A stretch of DNA of 64,000 nucleotides from NCBI GenBank assembly GCA_023389055.1, contig JAEWFA010000016.1, forward strand, positions 1 through 64,000. Reading direction: 5' to 3'. Positions 28,150-36,288 of the stretch are shown here, piece by piece; the first letter of the stretch is position 1, and every line of letters starts with the position of its first letter. The DNA is from Pseudomonadota bacterium (GTDB lineage: Bacteria; Pseudomonadota; Gammaproteobacteria; Burkholderiales; Burkholderiaceae_E). Position numbers and translations under genes: made by a program. The notes beneath the pieces were generated by a model, which saw only the letters and a program-made list of their open reading frames with translations, did no database searches and was not told where the DNA came from.

Positions 28150-28878
28150 ATGAAACGCACGCTCAGGTCGCGCCGCTGGGCACCGTCGATCGCGGCGGTG
28201 GCAGCCTTCGGCGCGCTCGGCGGCACCTGCGCGTACTGGGCGTTGCAACTGCTCGCTCCGCCGGTAGCGATCGCACCCACCGGATCGCTCGTCGATACAC
28301 AGAGCGCGCCCGACCTGGGCGCAGCGCAGGCGCTGTTCGGCAGCACGTCGGCCGAGCCCTCGGCAGCGGTTTCCGTGCCGGTGGACGTGCGCGTGCTCGG
28401 AGTCGCCGCGAGTCCGGTTCGCGGCAGCGCCGTGCTGGTCGTCGACTCCGGTGCGGCGAGAGCCTTTCTCGTCGGCGACGACGTCGGCTCCGAGATGCGG
28501 CTCGTCGAGGTGCGTTCCGACACGGCGGTGCTCGAACGCAGGGGCGTGCGCATCGAACTGCCCGCGCCGCAACGTCCGTCGGTCGCGTTGCTGTCGAGCG
28601 GGCCGGTACCGACGGGTGCATCGCCCGCCGAAGCGCTGCCTGCGCTCGAGACCGCACCGGCATCCGAGGCAGCGCCGTCGAACACCGCCACCCGGCAGGC
28701 AGCGCGCGCAGGCGAAGCAGTCGTCCAGGACGACCCGGCAATCGAGGCGGCCACGCTCGCGCCCCAGGGCGCGCCGGTCGGCGACGGCGCGCGCCCGTCG
28801 GGAATTCGGGCCAGCAGCGTGCGCAATCTCGCCACGCCGGCGAACGCGGCAGCGCCGGCCGACGACGCGTCGCACTGA
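28150..28878 (+). CDS. gspC: type II secretion system protein C
   Basis: 242 aa from ATG 28150 (MKRTLRSRRW). A short cytoplasmic start and one membrane helix (SIAAVAAFGALGGTCAYWAL) precede the homology region (VDVRVLGVAASPVRGSAVLV, DDVGSEMRLVEVRSDTAVLERRGVRIEL). The last ~95 residues are Ala/Pro-rich low complexity; no PDZ or coiled-coil domain is visible. GspC links the inner-membrane platform to the secretin. It stands alone on the plus strand, followed 8 bp later by thyA. Confidence 0.83.
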   Translation: MKRTLRSRRWAPSIAAVAAFGALGGTCAYWALQLLAPPVAIAPTGSLVDTQSAPDLGAAQALFGSTSAEPSAAVSVPVDVRVLGVAASPVRGSAVLVVDSGAARAFLVGDDVGSEMRLVEVRSDTAVLERRGVRIELPAPQRPSVALLSSGPVPTGASPAEALPALETAPASEAAPSNTATRQAARAGEAVVQDDPAIEAATLAPQGAPVGDGARPSGIRASSVRNLATPANAAAPADDASH

Positions 28879-28886
28879 CCGCGTCG

Positions 28887-29783
28887 ATGCCGCATCCGGA
28901 GCAGCAGTACCTCGATCTCCTCGCGCGCGTGCTCGCGCACGGCGACCGCCGGGTCGATCGCACCGGCGTGGGCACGCTGTCGGTGTTCGGCGCGATGGCG
29001 CGCTTCGACCTCTCGGGCGGCGAAGCGCCGATCCTCACGACGAAACGCGTCTACTGGAAGACGGCGATCAAGGAGATGCTCTGGTTCCTCACCGGCGGCA
29101 CCAACCTGCGGGCGCTGCTCGAGCAGAACGTGCGCATATGGACCGACTGGCCGCTTGCGCAATATCGTCGCGCCACGGGCGACCCGATCGACCAGCAGGA
29201 GTTCGAGCGACGCATCCTCGCCGATGAAGCCTTCGCGCGCGCCTGGGGCGAACTCGGGCCGGTCTACGGCAAGCAGTGGCGACGCTGGCTCGGCGCCGAC
29301 GGGCGCGAATACGACCAGATCGCCGCGGTGCTGGGAACCTTGAAGACGAATCCATCGAGTCGTCGGATGCTGTTCCATGCCTGGAACGTCGCCGAGCTCG
29401 ACGAAATGGCACTGCCGCCGTGCCACATGGTCTACCAGTTCCATTGCACCAGCGACGGCCGGCTGAACTGCCTGATGTTCCAGCGCAGCTGCGACCTGCT
29501 GCTCGGCGCGCCGTTCAACTGGGTCGGCACGGTCGCGCTACAGTCGATGCTCGCGCAGCAGGCCGGACTACGTCCCGGCGAGTTCGTCTGGATGGCCGGC
29601 GACGTGCACCTGTACCTGAACCACCTCGAGCAGGCGCGCGAGCAGCTGGGCCGCACGCCTCGCCCGTTACCGCGGTTGCGCCTGCTTCGGCATCCGTCGG
29701 GAATCGACGATTATTCGATCGACGACTTCGCCGTCGAAAACTACGATCCGCATCCGCCGATCCGCGCAGACGTAGCCGTCTGA
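28887..29783 (+). CDS. thyA: thymidylate synthase
   Basis: 298 aa from ATG 28887; the open frame continues upstream only as a shadow of gspC. Converts dUMP to dTMP with methylene-THF. The catalytic Cys is in ALPPCHMVYQFH. Also visible are FQRSCDLLLGAPFNW and HLYLNHLEQ, all diagnostic. It is longer than the 264-aa E. coli enzyme, mainly by an insert around QWRRWLGADGREYDQIAAVLG (the family's longer form). The partner folA lies at 56.5 kb. Confidence 0.96.
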   Translation: MPHPEQQYLDLLARVLAHGDRRVDRTGVGTLSVFGAMARFDLSGGEAPILTTKRVYWKTAIKEMLWFLTGGTNLRALLEQNVRIWTDWPLAQYRRATGDPIDQQEFERRILADEAFARAWGELGPVYGKQWRRWLGADGREYDQIAAVLGTLKTNPSSRRMLFHAWNVAELDEMALPPCHMVYQFHCTSDGRLNCLMFQRSCDLLLGAPFNWVGTVALQSMLAQQAGLRPGEFVWMAGDVHLYLNHLEQAREQLGRTPRPLPRLRLLRHPSGIDDYSIDDFAVENYDPHPPIRADVAV

Positions 29784-29785
29784 TG

Positions 29786-29812
29786 TGATGCACGAGGCAT
29801 GATGCACGAGGC
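29786..29812 (+). repeat. 14-bp-period tandem repeat at thyA/Rrf2 junction
   Basis: TGATGCACGAGGC occurs twice (29786-29798 and 29800-29812), starting 3 nt after the thyA stop. The short junction between convergent thyA and the Rrf2 gene otherwise holds nothing recognisable. Confidence 0.6.
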
Positions 29813-29837
29813 GCGATCGGCAGCAGCCGGGGTCGCG

Positions 29838-30326
29838 TCAGCCCGCCTCGCCCGTCGCCTCGCGTTCCTTGCCCCTGACCGTCGGGCGCGGGCCCGGACG
29901 ACGCTCCGATCGCGCCTGCCGGTTTCGCTCGATCCATTGCAGCATCGTCGCGAGCGTGATCGAGCTGAGCGTCGCCTTGGCGATCTCGTCGATCTCGAGC
30001 ATCACCGATGCCAGCGCCTGCCCGACGGGAGTGCCTTCGCCGAGCTCGCGCCGATCGGCGGCTGCCGGCGCGAAATCCTCGAACAGCAGGATGATGTCCA
30101 TCAATGTCACGCGACGTGCATTCGCCGCGAAGCGATAGCCGCCCCCGACGCCGCGTACCGACTCGACGTAGCCCGAGCGCGCCAGCTCCGACAGCACCTT
30201 CGCCAGGTGATGCGGCGAAACGTCGTACTTCTGCGCGATCTCCGATGCCGAGATGTGCCTCGTCGGATCGAAGGCGAACTCCAGCACGCTGTACAGCGCG
30301 AGCAGCGTGTTCTTCTGCAGCCTCAT
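29838..30326 (-). CDS. Rrf2 family transcriptional regulator lacking cluster cysteines
   Basis: 162 aa from ATG 30326, overlapping the GNAT stop by 4 nt. The winged-helix start (LYSVLEFAFDPTRHISASEIAQKYDVSPHHLAKVLSELARSGYVES) and RGVGGGYRFA are Rrf2 hallmarks. The whole protein has no cysteine, so it cannot hold the Fe-S cluster used by IscR, NsrR or RirA through three Cys. The signal it reads is unknown. The downstream basic tail is low complexity. Cotranscription with the GNAT gene and its place beside the importer operon suggest a local regulator. Confidence 0.82.
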   Translation of the reverse strand: MRLQKNTLLALYSVLEFAFDPTRHISASEIAQKYDVSPHHLAKVLSELARSGYVESVRGVGGGYRFAANARRVTLMDIILLFEDFAPAAADRRELGEGTPVGQALASVMLEIDEIAKATLSSITLATMLQWIERNRQARSERRPGPRPTVRGKEREATGEAG

Positions 30327-31033
30327 GGCGCGGGGTTCCGGGCGATCGGAAAGAAATCGGTACGCTGCAGGTCGATCTCGAGCGGGATGAACGGGCCGGT
30401 CGTCATGCCCAGGCTGCGGAAGAACGACAGGATCAGCGTGTTGTCGCGCGCGAGTATCGTGCGCATCGTGCCGACGCCTTCCTTGAGGAACCAGTCGGCC
30501 ATTGCGCCGACGAGTTGCGTGCCGAGGCCCCCGAGGCGAAACTGCGGATGCACGTCGATGGCGAATACCCAGCCGCACGGCGGGGAGCCGAACTCCCAGT
30601 CGCGCACCTCTCCGATGACGAATCCGGCAACGCGGCCGTCGGCCTCGGCAACCAGGAACCGCCGCCCGGCGCGCTCCGCATCGCCGTAGCGTCGATGGAT
30701 CGTGCGCCAGTATTCGGCCTTCTCCAGCCCCGTGACGATGGAATCGATCGCGATCACCTGTGCCAGATCGGCGGGACGCACCGAGCGGATGGTGACGGCG
30801 GCCGAGCGCGGCGCAGTTGCGACTCCCGACGGCGCTTCAGCGTGCGCGGCAGGCGCGACGCCGTCGCGCGAACGCGAAGCTCGCGCGGGCGCCGCCTTCT
30901 TCGCCGCTCGCGTCGTCGATGGCATCGTCGTCCTGGCGCGCCGGGCGGCAGCGGGCTTCGCCGCGAGCGCTTTCGCGCTCGTCACCCTCGCCGTCTTCCT
31001 GCGTCCGTTGGCTCTCGCCGGGCCTCGTGCCAT
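30323..31033 (-). CDS. GNAT family N-acetyltransferase with basic low-complexity N-terminus
   Basis: 236 aa. Residues 1-75 are Ala/Arg/Lys-rich low complexity. The GNAT domain spans about 80-225: IRSVRPADLAQVIAIDSIVTG at the start, the acetyl-CoA-binding loop FRLGGLGTQLVGAM (R/QxxGxG type), and a C-terminal strand FRSLGMTTGPFIPLEIDL. The (V/I)xxID...TG motif recurs in both halves of the tandem GNAT at 41366, so the three domains look related. Substrate unknown; acyl-CoA ligase acetylation is one possibility given the neighbours. A GGGGAG ribosome site precedes ATG 31033. Confidence 0.78.
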   Translation of the reverse strand: MARGPARANGRRKTARVTSAKALAAKPAAARRARTTMPSTTRAAKKAAPARASRSRDGVAPAAHAEAPSGVATAPRSAAVTIRSVRPADLAQVIAIDSIVTGLEKAEYWRTIHRRYGDAERAGRRFLVAEADGRVAGFVIGEVRDWEFGSPPCGWVFAIDVHPQFRLGGLGTQLVGAMADWFLKEGVGTMRTILARDNTLILSFFRSLGMTTGPFIPLEIDLQRTDFFPIARNPAP

Positions 31034-31047
31034 GCGCTCCCCAAAAA

Positions 31048-31089
31048 GTGACGCAGATCAATTCAATACCCGCATCGCAGTACCAGAAT
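31048..31089 (+). promoter_or_regulatory. FNR-like box and -10 upstream of the ABC importer operon
   Basis: GTGAC-GCAG-ATCAA (31048-31061) matches the FNR/DNR consensus TTGAY-N4-ATCAA at 9 of 10 positions. CAGAAT (31084-31089) follows after exactly 22 nt, the class II spacing, giving an expected start near 31096. This is an imperfect site; the leader to ATG 31277 would be long (about 180 nt). A further dyad, GTCGAA-GG-TTCGAC, lies at 31206-31219. The rest of the 243-bp gap shows nothing clear. Confidence 0.4.
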
Positions 31090-31276
31090 ACCGCGAAAGT
31101 CGGAAGGGCCGAGTCGCGCAGCGCCCTCGAACGAGCGAATCCGGAACGTTGTCACGAACCGGCGACACCGCGGGATCTTCCCGGCGGGCGCCACTCCGCG
31201 GTACGGTCGAAGGTTCGACGCGAAGCCGCACCCCAAACGGTTCACAAGCGCGTCCACAACAGGGAGACAGACGAGC

Positions 31277-32455
31277 ATGAAATCGATCGGCAGGACCCGC
31301 GCCAGCGCGCGGATCGCGGCAACGGTGTTCGCGGCAGCGCTCACCGCCGCGGGAACGGCGTACGCGCAACAGGAACCCATCCGGATCGGCGCCTTCCTGG
31401 CGGTTACCGGCCCGGCCTCGTTCCTCGGCGACCCCGAGCAGAAGACGCTCGACATGTACGTCGAGCGCATCAACTCGCAAGGCGGCGTACTCGGGCGCAA
31501 GCTCGAACTGGTCTCCTACGACTCGAGCGGCAGCGCGGAGAAGGCACGCACCTTCGCCAAGCGCCTGATCGAGCAGGACAAGGTAGACGTCATCATCGGC
31601 GGCACGAGCACCGGAGAGACGATGGCCGCGGTGCCGCTGGTCGAGGAAGCGAAGATCCCCTTCGTCTCGCTGGCGGGAGCGGTCGTCATCATCGAGCCGG
31701 TCAAGAAGTGGGTGTTCAAGACGCCGCACACCGACCGGATGGCCTGCGAGAAGATCTTCACCGACATGAACGAGCGCAAGCTGAGCAAGCTCGCGCTGAT
31801 CTCCGGTGCCGGCGGCTTCGACAAGTCGCTGCGAGCCGAGTGCCTGAAGGTTGCGCCCAAGTACGGGATCGAGATCGTCGCCGACGAGAGCTACGGCGCT
31901 TCCGACACCGACATGACGGCGCAGCTCACGAAGATCAAGGGCACGCCCGGCGTGCAGGCGGTGATGAACTGCGGCTTCGGCCAGGGTCCGGCGATCGTCA
32001 CGAAGAACTACAAGCAGGTCGGGCTGTCGCTGCCCTTCTACCAGTCGCACGGCGTGGCTTCGAAGGAGTACGTCAAGCTCTCCGGAGACGCAGCCGAAGG
32101 CGTGCGGCTGCCCGCCGCCGCGCTGCTGGTTGCCGACATCCTGCCGGACAAGGATCCGCAGAAGCCGGTCGTCACCGCGTACAAGCACGACTACGAAGCC
32201 AAGTACAAGTCGGACGTCTCCACCTTCGGCGGGCACGCGTACGACGGCCTGATGATCGTGGTCGAGGCGATGAAACGCGCCGGCAGCACCGACAAGGAGA
32301 AGGTGCGCGACGAGATCGAAAAGACCAAGGGCCTGATGGGCACGGGTGGGCTGTTCAACATGTCGGCCACCGATCACATGGGACTGGACCTGACCGCCTT
32401 CCGGATGCTGGAAGTGCGCAACGGCAACTGGACCCTCGTCGACAACAACCGCTGA
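31277..32455 (+). CDS. branched-chain-type ABC transporter substrate-binding protein (aromatic acid import likely)
   Basis: 392 aa with a signal peptide ending TAAGTAYAQ. Periplasmic-binding-protein type 1 fold (LivJ/Leu-Ile-Val-binding): PIRIGAFLAVTGPASFLG, INSQGGVLGRKLEL, IIGGTSTGETMA, LMGTGGLFNMSATDHMGLD. AGGGAG precedes the ATG. It starts a five-gene importer (SBP, LivH, LivM, LivG, LivF). Proteins of this type next to aromatic CoA ligases usually bind benzoate or related acids rather than amino acids; that is inference from context. Confidence 0.88.
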   Translation: MKSIGRTRASARIAATVFAAALTAAGTAYAQQEPIRIGAFLAVTGPASFLGDPEQKTLDMYVERINSQGGVLGRKLELVSYDSSGSAEKARTFAKRLIEQDKVDVIIGGTSTGETMAAVPLVEEAKIPFVSLAGAVVIIEPVKKWVFKTPHTDRMACEKIFTDMNERKLSKLALISGAGGFDKSLRAECLKVAPKYGIEIVADESYGASDTDMTAQLTKIKGTPGVQAVMNCGFGQGPAIVTKNYKQVGLSLPFYQSHGVASKEYVKLSGDAAEGVRLPAAALLVADILPDKDPQKPVVTAYKHDYEAKYKSDVSTFGGHAYDGLMIVVEAMKRAGSTDKEKVRDEIEKTKGLMGTGGLFNMSATDHMGLDLTAFRMLEVRNGNWTLVDNNR

Positions 32456-32480
32456 TCGACACACCGGGCGGAATGTGCAA

Positions 32481-33356
32481 ATGGGCGGCCAGGCAGTCCA
32501 GTTCCTCGCCAGCGGACTGACCGCAGGTTCGATCTACGCGCTCGTTGCGCTCGGCTTCTCGATCATCTTCAACGCCAGCCGCGTCATCAACTTCGCCCAG
32601 GGCGAGTTCGTGATGATCGGCGGCATGAGCGCCGTCTCCCTCGTCGCCACCGGCGTTCCGATGCCGGTGGCGATCCTCGGCGCGATCGCCATCTCGGCAA
32701 TCGTCGGCCTGGCGCTCGAGCGCGTGGCCGTCGGCCGCGCGAAGAACGCCGACGTCGTCACGCTGGTCATCATCACGATCGGCGCGTCGATCTTCCTGCG
32801 CGGCGTCGCGCAACTCGTCTGGGACAAGAACATCCACGCACTCGCTCCGTTGTCGGGCGACACGCCGATCGCCTTCCTCGGCGCGACGATCGTGCCGCAG
32901 AGCCTCTGGGTGCTGGGCGCCACCATCGCCGTCGTCATCGCACTGTCGTGGTTCTTCCGCCGCACGATGCTCGGCAAGGCGATGCTCGCCACGTCGTACA
33001 ACCCGCTGGCCGCGCAACTCGTCGGCATCGACATCAAGAAAGTGCTGTTCGCCAGCTTCGGCCTGGCCGCCGGACTGGGCGCGCTCGCCGGCGTGCTGAT
33101 CGCCCCGATCACCTTCACCTCGTACGAGGTCGGCATCATGCTCGGGCTCAAGGGCTTCGCCGCGGCGATCCTCGGCGGGCTCGCGAGTTTTCCCGGCGCA
33201 ATCGTCGGCGGACTGCTCCTCGGGCTGCTCGAAAGCCTGGGCGCCGGCTACGTCTCGTCGGCCTACAAGGACGTCATCGCGTTCGTGCTCATCCTCGTCG
33301 TTCTCTTCTTCCGCCCCGATGGAATCCTTGGCGCAGTCAAGAGCGAACGGGTCTGA
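32481..33356 (+). CDS. branched-chain-type ABC transporter permease (LivH type)
   Basis: 291 aa from ATG 32481, with GGCGGA 8 nt upstream; a GTG two codons earlier (32475) is the alternative. LivH features: ASGLTAGSIYALVALGFSIIFNASRVINFAQGE at the start and the EAA-like LGLKGFAAAILGGLASFPGAIVGG. About eight membrane helices. It forms the channel with the LivM-type subunit, whose gene overlaps its 3' end by 38 nt. Confidence 0.91.
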   Translation: MGGQAVQFLASGLTAGSIYALVALGFSIIFNASRVINFAQGEFVMIGGMSAVSLVATGVPMPVAILGAIAISAIVGLALERVAVGRAKNADVVTLVIITIGASIFLRGVAQLVWDKNIHALAPLSGDTPIAFLGATIVPQSLWVLGATIAVVIALSWFFRRTMLGKAMLATSYNPLAAQLVGIDIKKVLFASFGLAAGLGALAGVLIAPITFTSYEVGIMLGLKGFAAAILGGLASFPGAIVGGLLLGLLESLGAGYVSSAYKDVIAFVLILVVLFFRPDGILGAVKSERV

Positions 33357-34317
33357 GCCCGTCGCGTCCCCGGCGCGCGGACGCCTCGCGCCGCGGCTGC
33401 GCGGCCTCGCCGTGCTCGCGCTGGTCATCGCGCTGCTGCCGTTCGCGCTGGCCAACGCGTACTTCTACGAGATCGCGATTCTCGTCGGCCTGAACGCGAT
33501 CGTCTGCGTAGGGCTGAACCTGCTGATCGGCTACTCCGGCCAGATCAGCCTCGGGCACGCGGGATTCTTCGGGCTGGGCGCCTACGGCGCGACGCTGCTG
33601 GCCGCGAACTGGAGCGTGCCGCCGCTCGCCTCGCTCGTGCTCGCCACGGCGGGCGTGTCGCTGCTCGCCTGGCTCGTCGGACGGCCGATTCTTCGGCTGA
33701 AGGGTCACTACCTGGCAATGGCCACGCTCGGGCTGGGCATCATCATCTCGATCGTGCTCGCCAACGAGGACCGGATCACCGGCGGCCCCGACGGCATGCC
33801 GGTGCCGGCCTTCTCGGTGCTCGGCTTCGCCGTGCAGGGCGAACGCATGTGGTACTGGGTGGTCGGCGCCTGCCTCGTCGCCACCGTATGGCTGGCGCTG
33901 AACCTGATCGACTCGCCGCGCGGGCGCGCGTTGCGCGCACTGCACGGCTCGGAGGTCGCCGCCGAGGTGGTAGGCATCGACAGCGCGGGACAGAAAGTCA
34001 TGGTGTTCGTGCTCTCGGCGGCCTTCGCTGCGCTCGCCGGCGGGCTGACCGCGTTCTACAGCGGGTTCGTCACGCCGTCGAAGGCGTCGTTCATGCACTC
34101 GGTCGAACTCGTCACGATGGTCGTGTTCGGCGGCATGGCGTCCACCTTCGGCGCGGTCGTCGGTGCCGCGGTGCTCACCGTGCTGCCGCAGGCGCTCACC
34201 ATCGTCAAGGAATACGAGATGGTCGTGCTCGGCGCCGTGATGATGGGCACGATGATCTTCTTTCCGCGCGGCGCGGTGCCCACGATCGCCGCGCGCTTCG
34301 GGCGCCGCTCGCAATGA
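33319..34317 (+). CDS. branched-chain-type ABC transporter permease (LivM type)
   Basis: 332 aa. LivM hallmarks: GLNLLIGYSGQISLGHAGFFGLGAYG, LRLKGHYLAMATLGLG and SPRGRALRALHGSEVAAE with GIDSAGQKVMVF. The ATG at 33319 lies inside livH (38-nt overlap); its stop overlaps the next start (ATGA). About ten membrane helices. Confidence 0.91.
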   Translation: MESLAQSRANGSEPVASPARGRLAPRLRGLAVLALVIALLPFALANAYFYEIAILVGLNAIVCVGLNLLIGYSGQISLGHAGFFGLGAYGATLLAANWSVPPLASLVLATAGVSLLAWLVGRPILRLKGHYLAMATLGLGIIISIVLANEDRITGGPDGMPVPAFSVLGFAVQGERMWYWVVGACLVATVWLALNLIDSPRGRALRALHGSEVAAEVVGIDSAGQKVMVFVLSAAFAALAGGLTAFYSGFVTPSKASFMHSVELVTMVVFGGMASTFGAVVGAAVLTVLPQALTIVKEYEMVVLGAVMMGTMIFFPRGAVPTIAARFGRRSQ

Positions 34318-35093
34318 GCACGCTGCGCGTGGAGAACCTGTCGAAGGAGTTCGGCGGCGTGCACGCCGTGCAGAGCCTGTCCTTCGAACTCGCCTCGGGA
34401 ATGGTCCATTCGATCATCGGCCCGAACGGCGCGGGCAAGACGACGCTGCTGAACCTGCTCACCGGCGTGTACCGCCCGAGCACGGGCCGCGTCGTCTTCG
34501 ACGGGCGCGACCTCACCGGGTTGCCGGCACACGGCTTCGCCGCGGCCGGAATCGGTCGCACCTTCCAGAACCTGCAGATCTTCGCGAACATGACGGCGCT
34601 CGAGAACGTGATGACCGGGCGTCATCTGCGCGAGCGCTGCACGCTGTGGTCGACGATGCTGCGTACGCCGTCGCTCGCGCGCACCGAGCGCGAATCGCGC
34701 GAGCAATCGATGCGGCTGCTGCGTTTCGTGGGGCTGGGCGACTACGCCGATGCCGGCGCCGATTCGATGCCCTACGGCGCCCTGAAGCGGCTCGAGATCG
34801 CGCGCGCGATCGCCGGCGAACCGCGCTTCCTGCTGCTCGACGAGCCGGCGGCGGGCCTGAATCCCACCGAGTCGATGGAGATCGCCGAGCTCATTCGCCA
34901 GCTCGCGCGCGGCGGCACCACCGTGGTGCTCGTCGAACACAACATGAAGCTCGTGATGGGCGTCTCCGACCGCATCGTCGTGCTCGATTACGGACGCAAG
35001 CTGTGCGAGGGCACCGCCGACGAAGTGCGCTGCGATCCGCGCGTCATCGAAGCCTATCTCGGCGCCGCCACCGACGAGGTCGCGCATGCTTGA
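34314..35093 (+). CDS. branched-chain-type ABC transporter ATPase (LivG type)
   Basis: 259 aa from ATG 34314 (ATGA overlap with the permease). Walker A GPNGAGKTTLLN, LivG-specific GIGRTFQNLQIFANMTALENV, Walker B FLLLDEPAAGLNP and VEHNMKLVMGVSDRIVVLDYG. The ABC signature region is PYGALKRLEIARAIA, lacking the canonical LSGGQ, as often seen in LivG proteins. It overlaps livF by 8 nt. Confidence 0.92.
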   Translation: MSTLRVENLSKEFGGVHAVQSLSFELASGMVHSIIGPNGAGKTTLLNLLTGVYRPSTGRVVFDGRDLTGLPAHGFAAAGIGRTFQNLQIFANMTALENVMTGRHLRERCTLWSTMLRTPSLARTERESREQSMRLLRFVGLGDYADAGADSMPYGALKRLEIARAIAGEPRFLLLDEPAAGLNPTESMEIAELIRQLARGGTTVVLVEHNMKLVMGVSDRIVVLDYGRKLCEGTADEVRCDPRVIEAYLGAATDEVAHA

Positions 35094-35787
35094 GGTTCGC
35101 ACCTTGTCGAGCCGATACGGCCGGATCACGGCGCTGCACGACGTCAGCCTGCAGGTCGGCAGCGGCGAGTTGGTGGCACTGGTCGGCGCCAACGGCGCCG
35201 GCAAGACGACACTGCTGCGCTCGCTGTCCGGCGTGCAGCCGATCGCCTCGGGCAGCGTGCACTTCGAGGGAGAAGACGTCACGCGCGCCGCACCGCGCAG
35301 GCGCGTGGGCATGGGCATCGTCCAGGTGCCCGAAGGTCGCCAGGTGTTCGCGCCGCTGTCGGTCGACGACAACCTGCGGCTGGGCGCCTTCGTTCGTCCG
35401 AAGAGCGAGGTCGCCGACGGGCTCGAACGCATCTATTCGCTGTTCCCCATCCTCGCGAAGAAACGCCGCGATGCGGCCGGAACGCTCTCGGGCGGGCAGC
35501 AGCAGATGCTCGCGATGGGTCGCGCACTGATGACGCGCCCGAAGCTGCTGCTGCTCGACGAGCCCAGCATGGGCCTCGCCCCGCGCCTGGTCGCGGAGAT
35601 CTTCGCGACCGTGCGCGCGCTCAAGGATGCGGCGACGACGATCCTGCTCGTCGACCAGAACGCGCGCGCCGCGCTGTCGATCGCCGATCGCGCCTACGTG
35701 CTCGAGGTCGGCCGCATCTCGCTCGCCGGCAGCGGCGCCGAACTGCTCGGCAACCCGCGCGTGCAGCAGGCGTATCTCGGGTTGTGA
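35086..35787 (+). CDS. branched-chain-type ABC transporter ATPase (LivF type)
   Basis: 233 aa. Walker A GANGAGKTTLL, LivF signature QVPEGRQVFAPLSVDDNL, ABC signature LSGGQQQMLAMGRALM, Walker B LLLLDEPSMGLAP. Closes the importer proper; the thioesterase gene follows 52 bp later in the same direction. Confidence 0.92.
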   Translation: MLEVRTLSSRYGRITALHDVSLQVGSGELVALVGANGAGKTTLLRSLSGVQPIASGSVHFEGEDVTRAAPRRRVGMGIVQVPEGRQVFAPLSVDDNLRLGAFVRPKSEVADGLERIYSLFPILAKKRRDAAGTLSGGQQQMLAMGRALMTRPKLLLLDEPSMGLAPRLVAEIFATVRALKDAATTILLVDQNARAALSIADRAYVLEVGRISLAGSGAELLGNPRVQQAYLGL

Positions 35788-35839
35788 ATCCGACCGGCCT
35801 CCGAAGGACCACTTTCTTGCAGCAACGGGGGACAACGGA

Positions 35840-36247
35840 ATGAAGGATTCGCTCGCCAAGGGCCTTTCCGTCACTCGCAAGCTGCACGTCGACCGCGAGC
35901 GCACGGTCGACTCGATGGGCGAGAAAGCCCGCGTCTATGCCGCGCCGATGCTCGTGCTCGACATCGAACGGATCGCGCAAGAGATGGTGCTCGAGCATCT
36001 CGACGAGGGCGAAGACTCGATCGGCACCCGCATCGAGGTCGACCATCTTGCCTCCACGCTGATGGGCATGAACGTGGAACTCACCCTGACGGTTTCCGAG
36101 GTCAAGGGCCGAGCGATATCGCTCGAGATCGAAGGGCGCGACAACGTCGAGCCGATCTGCCGCGGCAAGCACAACCGCTTCGTCGTCGGCGTGGACACCA
36201 CACTGGCAAGGCTGGCCGCGAAGGCACAGAAGGCCGGCCTGGCCTGA
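35840..36247 (+). CDS. hot-dog fold thioesterase (FlK-like)
   Basis: 135 aa from ATG 35840, with a GGGGGA-like site upstream. It matches the single-domain hot-dog family that includes fluoroacetyl-CoA thioesterase FlK: VYAAPMLVLDIERIAQEMV, then GTRIEVDHLASTLMGMNVE with the conserved His69, and KGRAISLEIEGRD. Such proteins hydrolyse acyl-CoA esters. In an aromatic locus it may release CoA from dead-end thioesters. Substrate not determinable from sequence. Confidence 0.8.
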   Translation: MKDSLAKGLSVTRKLHVDRERTVDSMGEKARVYAAPMLVLDIERIAQEMVLEHLDEGEDSIGTRIEVDHLASTLMGMNVELTLTVSEVKGRAISLEIEGRDNVEPICRGKHNRFVVGVDTTLARLAAKAQKAGLA

Positions 36248-36288
36248 ACAACGACGCACACCGACTTTCGCCGAACAGGAGACTCCCG

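Noticed and set aside
32475..32480. GTG start two codons before ATG for the LivH-type permease
   Set aside because: The ATG at 32481 has a better-placed GGCGGA site; the difference is only two residues.
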